Assembly (NCBI GenBank): GCA_964505265.1
Contig: CAZDGN010000001.1
Location: forward strand, 1-64,000
Source of the DNA: CAILUF01 sp964505265
GTDB lineage: Bacteria; Pseudomonadota; Alphaproteobacteria; Rickettsiales; UBA1997
Direction of reading: 5' to 3'
DNA length: 64,000 nucleotides
Shown here: positions 43,586 through 52,159 of the stretch, piece after piece
Numbering within the stretch: the stretch's first letter is position 1
Layout of the letters: the number at the start of each line of letters is the position of its first letter
Notes under the pieces: generated by a model
Database searches by the model: none
What the model was told of the DNA's origin: nothing
What the model saw: the letters and a program-made list of their open reading frames with translations, nothing else
Made by a program: the position numbers and the translations under genes

Positions 43586-43754
43586 GAGTTTAAAAAATAT
43601 TACTAATCAAATTTAAAAATATATTGTGATTTTAAGAAAGCTTAAAAAGCAATAATTTTAATTTTGCATTTTAAAACAAAAAATTTATTATAAAACTAAA
43701 TATTTAAAACTTTACACCACCAAACTACAATTTTTAAACCCAAACAGAAAAATT

Positions 43755-44909
43755 ATGAATAAATATAAAATTCCTTTTAATAAGCCAAATTTTGACCATA
43801 ATGCCTTAATCTATATGAATGATGCCGTTGCCGGTGGTCATATATCTGGCGATGGCAAATATACCGCACTTTGCAATAATTTTATCAAAGAAAAACTATC
43901 GGTAAAAACCTGCCTTATCACCCACTCTTGCACAGCTTCGCTAGAGATTTCTGCCTTACTTATGGATGCAAAAATTGGTGATGAAGTGATAATGCCATCA
44001 TACACTTTTGTTTCTACCGCCAATGCCTTTGTGCTTCGTGGCTTGTTGCCGGTCTTCGTTGATATTCGTTTTGACAATTGCAATATCGATGAAAATCTTA
44101 TTGAAATGGCCATCACCAAAAAAACCAAAGCCATTGTGGTAGTGCATTATGCTGGGGTTGCCTGCGAGATGGATAAAATTATGGCAATAGCCAAAAAACA
44201 TAATTTGCTGGTCATCGAAGATTCTGCTCAAGGCTTCGATGCTAAATATAAGAATCGATATTTAGGAACAATCGGCGATATTGGTTGTTTTTCATTTCAT
44301 GAAACTAAAAATATCATATCAGGCGAGGGCGGAGCCATTGTAACTAACTGCGAAGATTTTGCCGATCGCGCTCATATAATTCGTGAAAAAGGCACAAATC
44401 GCACTAAGTTTTTTAAAGGATTGGTTGATAAGTATTCATGGGTTGATGTTGGCTCTAGCTATTTACCAAGCGATTTAATTTCGGCTTTTTTATATTCAAA
44501 TCTTGAAATTTGCGATAAAATAAAGCAAAAAAGAATGGCGATTTGGCAAAAATATTTTAATGCTTTTTTACCTTATTTTTTACAAGAAAAATTATTTTTA
44601 CCAACAATTGAAGAGCATTATCAGCATAATGCCCATTTATTTTATTTGCGCTTTAAAAGCGAAGAAATCCGTGATAATTTTATCAATCACATGAAGGAAA
44701 ATGGCATTTTAACACCGTTTCATTATATTGCTTTGCATAGTTCAGTTGCTGGCAAAAAATTTTCTAGATTTGTTGGCTCGATGCAGGTTACCAATGAAGT
44801 CGCTAAAACTTTAGTCAGGCTTCCATTATTTTATGATTTAAGTGATTTTGAGCAGGATTTGGTAATTGAAAAGGCAGAAAATTTTATAAAAAAATTAAAA
44901 AAAAAATAA
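43755..44909 (+). CDS. wecE: dTDP-4-amino-4,6-dideoxygalactose transaminase
   Basis: PLP transaminase converting dTDP-4-keto-6-deoxyglucose to dTDP-Fuc4N. The 384-aa sequence follows WecE/RffA closely: IPFNKPNFDHNAL, HSCTASLEISALLM, DEVIMPSYTFVSTANAFVLRG, EDSAQGFDAKYK and the lysine motif SFHETKNIISGEGGAI. It starts the plus-strand module wecE - glycosyltransferase-like - GNAT - GT-D - DUF1796. Codon choice (CGT/CGC, GCC) is like the housekeeping genes, unlike the preceding operon. Confidence 0.94.
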   Translation: MNKYKIPFNKPNFDHNALIYMNDAVAGGHISGDGKYTALCNNFIKEKLSVKTCLITHSCTASLEISALLMDAKIGDEVIMPSYTFVSTANAFVLRGLLPVFVDIRFDNCNIDENLIEMAITKKTKAIVVVHYAGVACEMDKIMAIAKKHNLLVIEDSAQGFDAKYKNRYLGTIGDIGCFSFHETKNIISGEGGAIVTNCEDFADRAHIIREKGTNRTKFFKGLVDKYSWVDVGSSYLPSDLISAFLYSNLEICDKIKQKRMAIWQKYFNAFLPYFLQEKLFLPTIEEHYQHNAHLFYLRFKSEEIRDNFINHMKENGILTPFHYIALHSSVAGKKFSRFVGSMQVTNEVAKTLVRLPLFYDLSDFEQDLVIEKAENFIKKLKKK

Positions 44910-45172
44910 AATTATTTTTAAAAGAAAATTTTAAATTTTATCAAATTTTTTCAAATTTATTTAAGGCTTTTTTTAAAAATATTATTATTCAAATCAAGCG
45001 AACATACTTAGGCGAGGTCAATTATAATATTTACCAAATTCTACAGCAATTTAAAATTCTAAGTAAAAAATCTGACGAAGATTTAAATAATTTTAACACT
45101 AATTTTTTAGATGAAAAATTAGAAAAAATAATTTTAAATTATGCTCAAAACCAGCCACATAAATTTCATAAT

Positions 45173-46363
45173 TTGGCAGTCAACAATGATAATCCGCCAA
45201 AAATCGCTTTAGCTTTTACTGTTATTTATGAAATGGGTGGACATAGTCGATTAATAGAAAATTTTGCCAAAATTGCCAAGGATTTTTATGGTTTAAAATT
45301 ATTTGCAACTCAAATTAATCTAAGCTCATTAAATTTAAGTAAAAATCAAACACAAAACTACATTAAAAGCCTTGAATTATCTGGTGTTAACACTAAATTT
45401 AAATTTGAAGATTATTGTAAATTAATTAGCAATTTTTACCAAAAAATTATCAATTATAACCCAAAGTTTTTGTTGGTTTATGGTAATTCAGAAGATGTGG
45501 TGCTATATGGAGCTTTGGCGTTAATAAAAAAATATACCAAAATCAAAATATTTTATGTAAATATTCAAGACCATTTATTGAATTTGGGCTATAAATTTGC
45601 TGATTTGATTCTTGATTTTCGCCCCGCAGGAATTTATTTAACTCAAGAAATTCGTGGCTATAAAAATTATGTACAAATGCCTATTGCTCATAAATTTTTA
45701 GCGGACATAAATTTATTTTCTGCTGAAAAAATTTTGGAACTCAAAAATAGTCTTGCTATTGCAGATAATGATTTCGTTAGCCTTTCGGGTGCTCATGAAG
45801 ATAAGTTTTTTACTCAAAATTCTTCTCCATATTTTGTGATGATAAAAAAATTGTTAGCTATGGAACCAAGATTGAAGCATATTGTGATGACATCAATTAA
45901 CAAAAACAAAAATCGTGAAATTTTTAATGAAATTTTCGAAAATGAAACCGAGCTTTTAAAGCGATTAATTATATTACCGCAATCTATTGAATTTAAGAAA
46001 TATTTTCAAATGGCGGATGTTTTTATTGATAGTTTCCCGCAAGGCGGAGCGCTCACCCACATTGATTTAATGATGCTTAAAACACCAACAATTGTTAAGA
46101 AAAATTCAGAAAAACCTTTCAAAAGCTTTGAATTTTATTTGCCAAAAAATTATCAATATATTTTTGAAAATGAAAATGAAATAATTCAGGGTGCTTTAGA
46201 AATTTTAGCCAATAAAGAGAGAGCTAAAGCGCTTTCAAATCAACTCTTTGAACATTATAAAAAGAATTATGAAGCCAAGATTGTCTTTGAAAAATATCAA
46301 ACTTTATTTGCAAATAGCGATAATTTAAGTCAAATTTATCAGCAAAATTTTTATGACAATTGA
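45173..46363 (+). CDS. Putative glycosyltransferase; true start probably upstream
   Basis: A GT-B-like protein (396 aa from the TTG at 45173) with IALAFTVIYEMGGHSRLIENFA at the front, LLVYGNSEDVVL, and the C-terminal LPQSIEFKKYFQMADVFIDSFPQGG and NYEAKIVFEKYQTLF typical of GT4-like acceptor/donor lobes. The same frame stays open and protein-like for about 88 codons further upstream, back to the wecE stop (for example RTYLGEVNYNIYQIL), but contains no ATG, GTG or TTG, so a rare start such as ATT at 44894 or ATA at 44906 is possible. It overlaps the GNAT gene by 11 nt. Confidence 0.72.
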   Translation: MAVNNDNPPKIALAFTVIYEMGGHSRLIENFAKIAKDFYGLKLFATQINLSSLNLSKNQTQNYIKSLELSGVNTKFKFEDYCKLISNFYQKIINYNPKFLLVYGNSEDVVLYGALALIKKYTKIKIFYVNIQDHLLNLGYKFADLILDFRPAGIYLTQEIRGYKNYVQMPIAHKFLADINLFSAEKILELKNSLAIADNDFVSLSGAHEDKFFTQNSSPYFVMIKKLLAMEPRLKHIVMTSINKNKNREIFNEIFENETELLKRLIILPQSIEFKKYFQMADVFIDSFPQGGALTHIDLMMLKTPTIVKKNSEKPFKSFEFYLPKNYQYIFENENEIIQGALEILANKERAKALSNQLFEHYKKNYEAKIVFEKYQTLFANSDNLSQIYQQNFYDN

Positions 46364-46835
46364 ATTTATAAATCTCATTAATTTACCTATAAATATCCAA
46401 CTTGAAGCCAGAAATTGGCGAAATAATCCAGAAGTTTTGCCATATTTTATGATTCAAAATATCGATGAACAAACCCATCAAAATTGGCTTAATTCAATGC
46501 ATTTGCCAAATCCAAGAAATATCGCTTTTGTGATAAAATTTAACCAAGATTATGTTGGTATGATCTATTTGCTTAGGGTTGATTATGTTGCTAAATTAGC
46601 TGAAATCGGCATTTATATTCACAATTCAAATATGCGAGGTAAGGGCATTGGCAATAAGGCTTTTGAGTATATTATTAATTTTGCAAAAATTGAATTAAAA
46701 TTTAAAAAATTAACGTTGCGAGTTTTTAAAAATAATTTTAATGCCATTAAATTATATGAAAAATTTGGTTTTAAATTTAGCAAAAATCTTGGCGAAAATT
46801 TATTGGAGTTCACCTTATGTTTAAAACCAGAATAA
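46353..46835 (+). CDS. GNAT family N-acetyltransferase
   Basis: A 160-aa acetyl-CoA-dependent acetyltransferase. The acetyl-CoA pyrophosphate loop is seen in NMRGKGIGNKAFEY (about 91-104), preceded by AEIGIYI and followed by LTLRVFKNNFNAIKLYEKFGF. It resembles RimJ/PseH-type enzymes that acetylate 4-amino-6-deoxy sugars. With wecE two genes upstream it is a candidate to make dTDP-Fuc4NAc. It overlaps its neighbours by 11 and 19 nt. Confidence 0.88.
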   Translation: MTIEFINLINLPINIQLEARNWRNNPEVLPYFMIQNIDEQTHQNWLNSMHLPNPRNIAFVIKFNQDYVGMIYLLRVDYVAKLAEIGIYIHNSNMRGKGIGNKAFEYIINFAKIELKFKKLTLRVFKNNFNAIKLYEKFGFKFSKNLGENLLEFTLCLKPE

Positions 46836-47701
46836 TTAATTTTAAAAAAAATATTTCCTTTTTATTAAAGCATAATTTAAGAGTTTTTTTAGAAAAATCG
46901 ATTGATGAAAATCTTAATAATTTTATTGAAAACATAAAATACGAAATTGATGAATTGCCTATTAAGCCAATAATTAAGCCAGTTGATGCTACTATTGAAG
47001 AATTAATTAAATCAGAAAAATCTATAACTAGGTTTGGAGATGGCGAGTTGCAATTAATAAATGGCATCGATATTCCATTTCAAAAATATTGCCCAGAAAT
47101 TCAAAAAAAATTAACAGAAATTCTAAAGTCTTCTGATGAAAATTTTATGGTAGCAATTCCTAAAGTTTTATATTCGGATTTATCAAATGCAAATTTCATT
47201 GCCAAAAATTTTTGGCGAAAAAATGGTAAATATTTTCGAGAAATTTTAGATAAATATATTAATTATAATCAGGTTTATTTTAGTGCTGAATCAAGTATTT
47301 GCTATGCTTTATATCAAAAATATAATTTTGATGAGTATTTTTTTAAAATTAGAAAAATTTTTCAGAATCAAAATATTATTCTAATTGCCAATGAAGATAT
47401 TTTTACAAATATTAAGTTTAATATTTTTGACCAAGTCAAAAATTTTGAGCATATAATCGCTCCCAAAAAAAATGCATTTTTCGATTATGATGTAATTTTA
47501 AAAAATGCATTGTCATCACCATTAAAAGATGCTTTTTTTGTCATAATTCTTGGGCCAACCGCTACAATTCTAGCTTATGATTTGCATAAAAATAAGCGCA
47601 GAGCGCTTGATTTTGGTCATATTGTAAGTTCATATGATTTTTATATGAAAAATTACAAAATCGATAATTTAGAAAGTGCCGTAAAATTTTTTGAAAACTA
47701 A
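46817..47701 (+). CDS. GT-D fold glycosyltransferase (DUF1792-like)
   Basis: A 294-aa protein with the GT-D family signature SITRFGDGELQL (about 70-81; the D-G-E replaces DxD for metal), IPFQKYCPEI, and the late motif RRALDFGHIVSSYDF that matches the 'aLDiGhid' end of the family. Known members such as Streptococcus dGT1 transfer glucose onto glycoproteins; the acceptor here is unknown. It starts in the end of the GNAT gene and overlaps the next gene by 11 nt. Confidence 0.82.
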   Translation: MFKTRIINFKKNISFLLKHNLRVFLEKSIDENLNNFIENIKYEIDELPIKPIIKPVDATIEELIKSEKSITRFGDGELQLINGIDIPFQKYCPEIQKKLTEILKSSDENFMVAIPKVLYSDLSNANFIAKNFWRKNGKYFREILDKYINYNQVYFSAESSICYALYQKYNFDEYFFKIRKIFQNQNIILIANEDIFTNIKFNIFDQVKNFEHIIAPKKNAFFDYDVILKNALSSPLKDAFFVIILGPTATILAYDLHKNKRRALDFGHIVSSYDFYMKNYKIDNLESAVKFFEN

Positions 47702-48419
47702 AATGAAAAATATTCTTAAACAAAAATTTGATGAGGTAATTAGTCTTGGAGAAGATTGTGCTTGTGCCAGTTATTTAAAAAAAAATCATTTGCGTTTTCA
47801 GTCTTATCCTTTTGATTGGTTGACCAATGCTAGCTTAAAAACTAGGCTTGAATTGGTAATCAATAATTTCGCTGATTTTATGAATATTGATGATTTGAAG
47901 CTTATGGACAAAGCTAGTTTGAATCATACATCAACAGATGGAAATTACGATTATTACCATAATCTTAAAAATGATTTTTACTTTTTTCATGATTTTAAGG
48001 CAAATAATTTGCTCAGAAAAACCTATGATGAGGTGAAAAAGAAGTTCGATAAAAGAATTAATATTTTTTTGAAAAAGCTTCATCAAGATAAAAAAATTTT
48101 ACTAGTTTGGCTAAGTCATACCAAGCTTAATGACAATCAAATGATCATTGATAAAATTGAAGAAATTAATAAAAAATATTCAAGTAAAATATATTTTTTA
48201 GTAATTGAAAATACCCAACAAAATAATGAAAATGCAGAATATATCAATATTTCATCGAATATTTTGCGAGTTAAAATTGCTACTCATAATTTTTCTTCAA
48301 ACACTGATCCAACCCTTGGAATTTATGAAAATTGTCAACAAATATTTAGACAAATTAGGCTAAAAAATTATTGGTTGAAGAGAATCTATTTTAAAATTTT
48401 AAAAATTTTAAAAAAATAA
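47691..48419 (+). CDS. DUF1796 family putative papain-like cysteine peptidase
   Basis: A 242-aa protein with the DUF1796 opening VISLGEDCACASYLKKNHLRFQ-like block (about 13-34) in which Cys21/Cys23 take the place of the presumed nucleophile, followed by SYPFDWLTNASL, FFHDF (His) and THNFSSN near the end. The family often sits in polysaccharide loci beside glycosyltransferases; its biochemical role is not established. Last gene of the wecE module; convergent with rfbD at a distance of 9 nt. Confidence 0.75.
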   Translation: MKTKMKNILKQKFDEVISLGEDCACASYLKKNHLRFQSYPFDWLTNASLKTRLELVINNFADFMNIDDLKLMDKASLNHTSTDGNYDYYHNLKNDFYFFHDFKANNLLRKTYDEVKKKFDKRINIFLKKLHQDKKILLVWLSHTKLNDNQMIIDKIEEINKKYSSKIYFLVIENTQQNNENAEYINISSNILRVKIATHNFSSNTDPTLGIYENCQQIFRQIRLKNYWLKRIYFKILKILKK

Positions 48420-48428
48420 ATTTATAAT

Positions 48429-49286
48429 TTAGTTAAATTTATCTTTAGATTTTAGTCGAGAGTTAAGAGGTCTTTTTGCTTTGGTTGGGTATTGCGATGA
48501 GGAAATTGCCAAAATTTCTCGAGTTAAAATTGGCTGGCTTTTTTGCCTTAATTCATCAATAATTTTTATGGTAAATTCATACCATGACATAAAAACTCCG
48601 TTATTTAAATGCAAAATTCTGCGATAATATTTTTGTTGAATCTCATTTTCACCAAACAAGGCATCGTTAAAAATTCGCATGGAGTTTTTGGCAACAAAAT
48701 CTGCTGAGGTTGGGCTACCAATTTGGTCATTCACTATGTTAAGCACTTCTTTTTCTTTGGCTAATCTCTTGATGGTGTTGACAAAATTTTTACTATTTTC
48801 TCGATTGTCATAAACCCAAGAAAGTCGAATTATAATGTAATCGCAACCTGATTTTTGAATGGCTTGCTCGCCGAGTAATTTGGTTTTGCCATAAAAATTA
48901 ACGGGGTGAAGATTGGTGGTGTTATCTTCGCTAAATGCTTCACTTCCAGTGCCATCAAATACATAGTCAGTAGAAAAATGTACAAATTTTATGTTGTTGC
49001 TAAAGCAATATTTGGCGATAACTCCAACACTGATATTATTAATTTTATTACATAAATCTTGCTCTTCTTCAGCCTTATCAACATTGGTATAAGCCATACA
49101 ATTTACCATCAAATCAATGTTTTTTGGCAAAGAGTCAAGAAATGAATCAACGGCGTTAGGATTAGATAAATCTACCTCCAAACTTGAGTAAAAAATACAA
49201 TTGAAATTACTATTTTGATTAGCAATGTTATAAAATGCATTTGCCACTTGTCCATTTTTGCCAAGAAATACTATATTTTTTTTCAT
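48429..49286 (-). CDS. rfbD: dTDP-4-dehydrorhamnose reductase
   Basis: Last step of dTDP-L-rhamnose synthesis. A 285-aa SDR with the N-terminal FLGKNGQVANAF (G-x-x-G-x-x-A variant), VNCMAYTNVDKAEEE (about 61-75), STDYVFDGTGS and YGKTKLLGEQ (YxxxK), and RLSWVYD. Operon with three GT2 genes and rfbA on the minus strand; it starts on the last base of the GT2 stop codon. The matching rfbB and rfbC genes are about 25 kb away. Confidence 0.94.
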   Translation of the reverse strand: MKKNIVFLGKNGQVANAFYNIANQNSNFNCIFYSSLEVDLSNPNAVDSFLDSLPKNIDLMVNCMAYTNVDKAEEEQDLCNKINNISVGVIAKYCFSNNIKFVHFSTDYVFDGTGSEAFSEDNTTNLHPVNFYGKTKLLGEQAIQKSGCDYIIIRLSWVYDNRENSKNFVNTIKRLAKEKEVLNIVNDQIGSPTSADFVAKNSMRIFNDALFGENEIQQKYYRRILHLNNGVFMSWYEFTIKIIDELRQKSQPILTREILAISSSQYPTKAKRPLNSRLKSKDKFN

Positions 49287-50395
49287 TAAGAAATTTGTAA
49301 AACTAATAAGATCGTAGTAATAATTATTGTTAGAAATGTTAACAATAAAATTTTATTAAGTCTAATTTTATTTTTAAGTTTAAAAGCATTATTACCATTT
49401 GGATATTGATTAATTAGCGCGGAATATTTTTTGTAATCAAGATTAAGTTGCGCACATAAAACTCCAAAGAAATCAGGATTTGAGGCTGATTTATCGTGAA
49501 TTAATTCAATAATAAAATTTTTGATATTGCCAAATTTTCTTTGATCTAAGGTAAAAATTTTCTTTAAACTATAATCAATTAAGTAAAATTCTCCAGATAG
49601 ATTCTTGTTGCTTAAGGCAATATTTTCATAATCTGGGAATATCTCTAAAAATTCTGAATAATTTTTAATTTTTAAAAAACTATTTAGAAATTTGGTGTTT
49701 TCAAGGGTGTAGCGGATAGTTTTTTGTGGATTTTTGCCACTAAGATTTTGATGATTATTTAGAATCCGAAAATTTGTTAATTTCTCATTGATGATTTTAA
49801 TATTTAAACCTTCGAGCGAGCATCTAAGCCATAAATCGGCATCAAGTAAAATCAAAAAAGCGGGGTTAAAAAAATTAATTTTATTGAAGATTGATTTTTT
49901 CATCAAAACACTTGGGTAGCATAAAAAATTATTGTGAAAAAATAAATAATTTGCCATTTGACTCGGCGAAAAATCTTTAAATTCAAAAGGATTTGATTTT
50001 GGATTATTAATAATTTTATCATCATCATCAACCACATTTGCAAGTGTAAAACATAAATCGCAATTTGGATTTTGTTGCATAAATTCGATTTGTTTTTGTA
50101 ATTTATTTGGCTCCCAAAAATCGTCAGAATTTAATATGGCAATATATTCACCTTGAGCCTTTTTGATTGAGTTGTTGGTGTTTATCACCATTCCAAAATT
50201 TTGGGTATTTTTGTAAAAAATTAAGCGGGAATCCTGATATTTATTAATAATTTCTGCGGTGCGGTCAGTTGAATTATCATCGGTAATTAGCAACTCTAGA
50301 TCTGTAAAGCTTTGATTTAAAACGCTTTCGATAGCTCTGGCAATAAATTTTTCATGATTATATGCCGAAATTATAACTGAAATTTTAATTGTCAT
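49286..50395 (-). CDS. Glycosyltransferase family 2 with C-terminal membrane anchor
   Basis: A 369-aa GT2: ISVIISAYNHEKFIARAIES (5-24), LLITDDNSTDRTAEII, and LNSDDFWEPNKLQ as metal site. The last 21 or so residues (LLLTFLTIIITTILLVLQIS) form a membrane helix, unusual for this subgroup and absent from the neighbours. The middle region (about 235-340) resembles the 37144 protein, so the two are paralogues. Confidence 0.87.
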   Translation of the reverse strand: MTIKISVIISAYNHEKFIARAIESVLNQSFTDLELLITDDNSTDRTAEIINKYQDSRLIFYKNTQNFGMVINTNNSIKKAQGEYIAILNSDDFWEPNKLQKQIEFMQQNPNCDLCFTLANVVDDDDKIINNPKSNPFEFKDFSPSQMANYLFFHNNFLCYPSVLMKKSIFNKINFFNPAFLILLDADLWLRCSLEGLNIKIINEKLTNFRILNNHQNLSGKNPQKTIRYTLENTKFLNSFLKIKNYSEFLEIFPDYENIALSNKNLSGEFYLIDYSLKKIFTLDQRKFGNIKNFIIELIHDKSASNPDFFGVLCAQLNLDYKKYSALINQYPNGNNAFKLKNKIRLNKILLLTFLTIIITTILLVLQIS

Positions 50396-50397
50396 AT

Positions 50398-51264
50398 TTA
50401 TGAAAATAATTTAAGGTTGCCACGAGGATTATCATTTTTATCAAAGGCTTTTAGCCCGATTAGATTGGCAAAACAGCCAAAGCAAAAAGCAAATTTGCCA
50501 ATGGATTTTTCGATTTTGCCAATAGCAAAATAAAAAATTCCTTCAAAAAAATATTGCAAAACTAGCCTAATTGTTGCTCTTACAAAGTTAAATAAATTTT
50601 TTCTTTTTCTACGATATTTGCTTTTCGACCAACCTAGGTGCCAAAATCTTCGATAAATAGTTTTTAAAGTTTTTTTACTAGAATTTTCGCCGAGATGAAT
50701 GGCAAAACTATTATGAAAAATTGCGTTTTGAAATCCTAAATTAATAGCGCGGTCGCAAAGGTCAGAATCTTCGGTGAACATAAAAAAATCTTCGTCAAAT
50801 AAACCAATTTTTTGCAAATTTTTCATGTTAATAAACATTATGCCACCAACGATAAAATGTTGATAAGTAATTTGAATTTCGCTCGAAGTTTTGGCTTCAT
50901 CAAAATTATGAGTATCAAGGGTTTTTGGGGAGGCCAAGGCAATTTCGGGATTATTTTCAAATTGCAAAATGGCATTTTCTAAATCTTGATCACGAATTAA
51001 AACATCTGGATTAAGAATTAAGGCGAAGGGCGTTTTACATTGCCTTAAAGCGATATTATTTGCTCTGCCAAAACCTAAATTTTTTTCTTGAGCTAGAATT
51101 TTTACACTGGAAAATTCTTCGGCAATTATTTTAGTGGTGTTATCGCTAGAATTATTATCTACAACAACTACCTCATAATCATTAACATTAAATGATGATA
51201 AACAGTTTCGAATTATATGTTCGCTGTTAAAAGTAACGATAATAATTGTAAGTTTTTTAGTCAT
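50398..51264 (-). CDS. Glycosyltransferase family 2 (rhamnosyltransferase-like)
   Basis: A 288-aa GT2 with TIIIVTFNSEHIIRNCLSSF, VVVDNNSSDNTTKII, LNPDVLI (metal site) and SDLCDRAINLGF; the 'FMFTEDSDLCDR' block is typical of WbbL-type rhamnosyltransferases. It ends in LIGLKAFDKNDNPRGN. The next gene upstream is a tandem paralogue with the same ending. Placement with rfbA and rfbD supports rhamnose as donor sugar, by inference. Confidence 0.88.
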   Translation of the reverse strand: MTKKLTIIIVTFNSEHIIRNCLSSFNVNDYEVVVVDNNSSDNTTKIIAEEFSSVKILAQEKNLGFGRANNIALRQCKTPFALILNPDVLIRDQDLENAILQFENNPEIALASPKTLDTHNFDEAKTSSEIQITYQHFIVGGIMFINMKNLQKIGLFDEDFFMFTEDSDLCDRAINLGFQNAIFHNSFAIHLGENSSKKTLKTIYRRFWHLGWSKSKYRRKRKNLFNFVRATIRLVLQYFFEGIFYFAIGKIEKSIGKFAFCFGCFANLIGLKAFDKNDNPRGNLKLFS

Positions 51265-52158
51265 TTACCCTCGCGGATTATCATTTTTATCAAAAGCTTT
51301 TAAACCAATTAAATAAGATATAGTTCCAACTATTGACGCGATTTTACTAATAATTTTTTCGGGCTTCCAAATAAAAATGTAAAATAAGGTTTGCAAAGTA
51401 AAGGAAATAACCAATTTAAATGCCGAAAAATGCGCATTAGTTGGCCCTTTGATCTTTTCTTTCCAATGGAATTTTGACCAAGATCGATGCCAAAATCTTC
51501 GATATAAATTGCGATAATTTTTGCCACTTGACCCTTGTCCAATATGGTAAGCAAAGGCTTCGGTATTGATTGCACAAATTTTGTTATTGGCAATTACGCG
51601 GTGGCAAATTTCATCATCTTCGTAATATAAAAAAATTTCTTCATCGTAAAATCCAACTTCTTTAAAAAAGCTCATTCGCAAAATTAAACATGCACCAATT
51701 ATATATTTTACTGATACGAAACCATTTTCTTGGCTTCGCAAATTTTTTTTAACTACCTTGATTTCTTCATCAAAATCTTTTTGCTCAAAAGGATATTTTT
51801 TTAGTAAAATGGGAGCAGAAATTGCAATTTCTGGATTTTGATTTAAAGTTTGTAAAATAAGTTCGATATCCTTAGAAAAAATAAAGGCATCAGGGTTGAG
51901 AATCATGGCAAACTCTGTTTCAACAAGTCTTAAGGCACAATTATTTCCTCGTCCATAGCCTAGATTTTTTTGATTTTTAATAATGGTGATTTTATTTGAA
52001 AAATTTTCTTCAATAATTTTTAAGGTGTCATCTTTGCTGTTATTATCAACTACAAAAACCGTATATAAATCTAGGTCAATTTTATTTAGGCATTGTAAAA
52101 TTACTTTTGAGCTATTGAAGGTTGTGATAATTATGGAGAGTTTTGGATTTAAAGACAT
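51265..52158 (-). CDS. Glycosyltransferase family 2 (rhamnosyltransferase-like), tandem paralogue
   Basis: A 297-aa GT2 with LSIIITTFNSSKVILQCLNK, FVVDNNSKDDTLKII, LNPDAFI (metal site) and YYEDDEICHRVIANN. It ends in LIGLKAFDKNDNPRG, identical to 15 residues at the end of the 50398 product, and its stop codon abuts that gene's start. Tandem duplication followed by divergence, with the 3' ends kept alike at DNA level. Confidence 0.88.
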   Translation of the reverse strand: MSLNPKLSIIITTFNSSKVILQCLNKIDLDLYTVFVVDNNSKDDTLKIIEENFSNKITIIKNQKNLGYGRGNNCALRLVETEFAMILNPDAFIFSKDIELILQTLNQNPEIAISAPILLKKYPFEQKDFDEEIKVVKKNLRSQENGFVSVKYIIGACLILRMSFFKEVGFYDEEIFLYYEDDEICHRVIANNKICAINTEAFAYHIGQGSSGKNYRNLYRRFWHRSWSKFHWKEKIKGPTNAHFSAFKLVISFTLQTLFYIFIWKPEKIISKIASIVGTISYLIGLKAFDKNDNPRG

Positions 52159-52159
52159 T

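Noticed and set aside
48385..48440. Terminator between the convergent DUF1796 gene and rfbD
   Set aside because: Only 9 nt separate the genes and the A/T runs there do not form a stable GC-containing stem.
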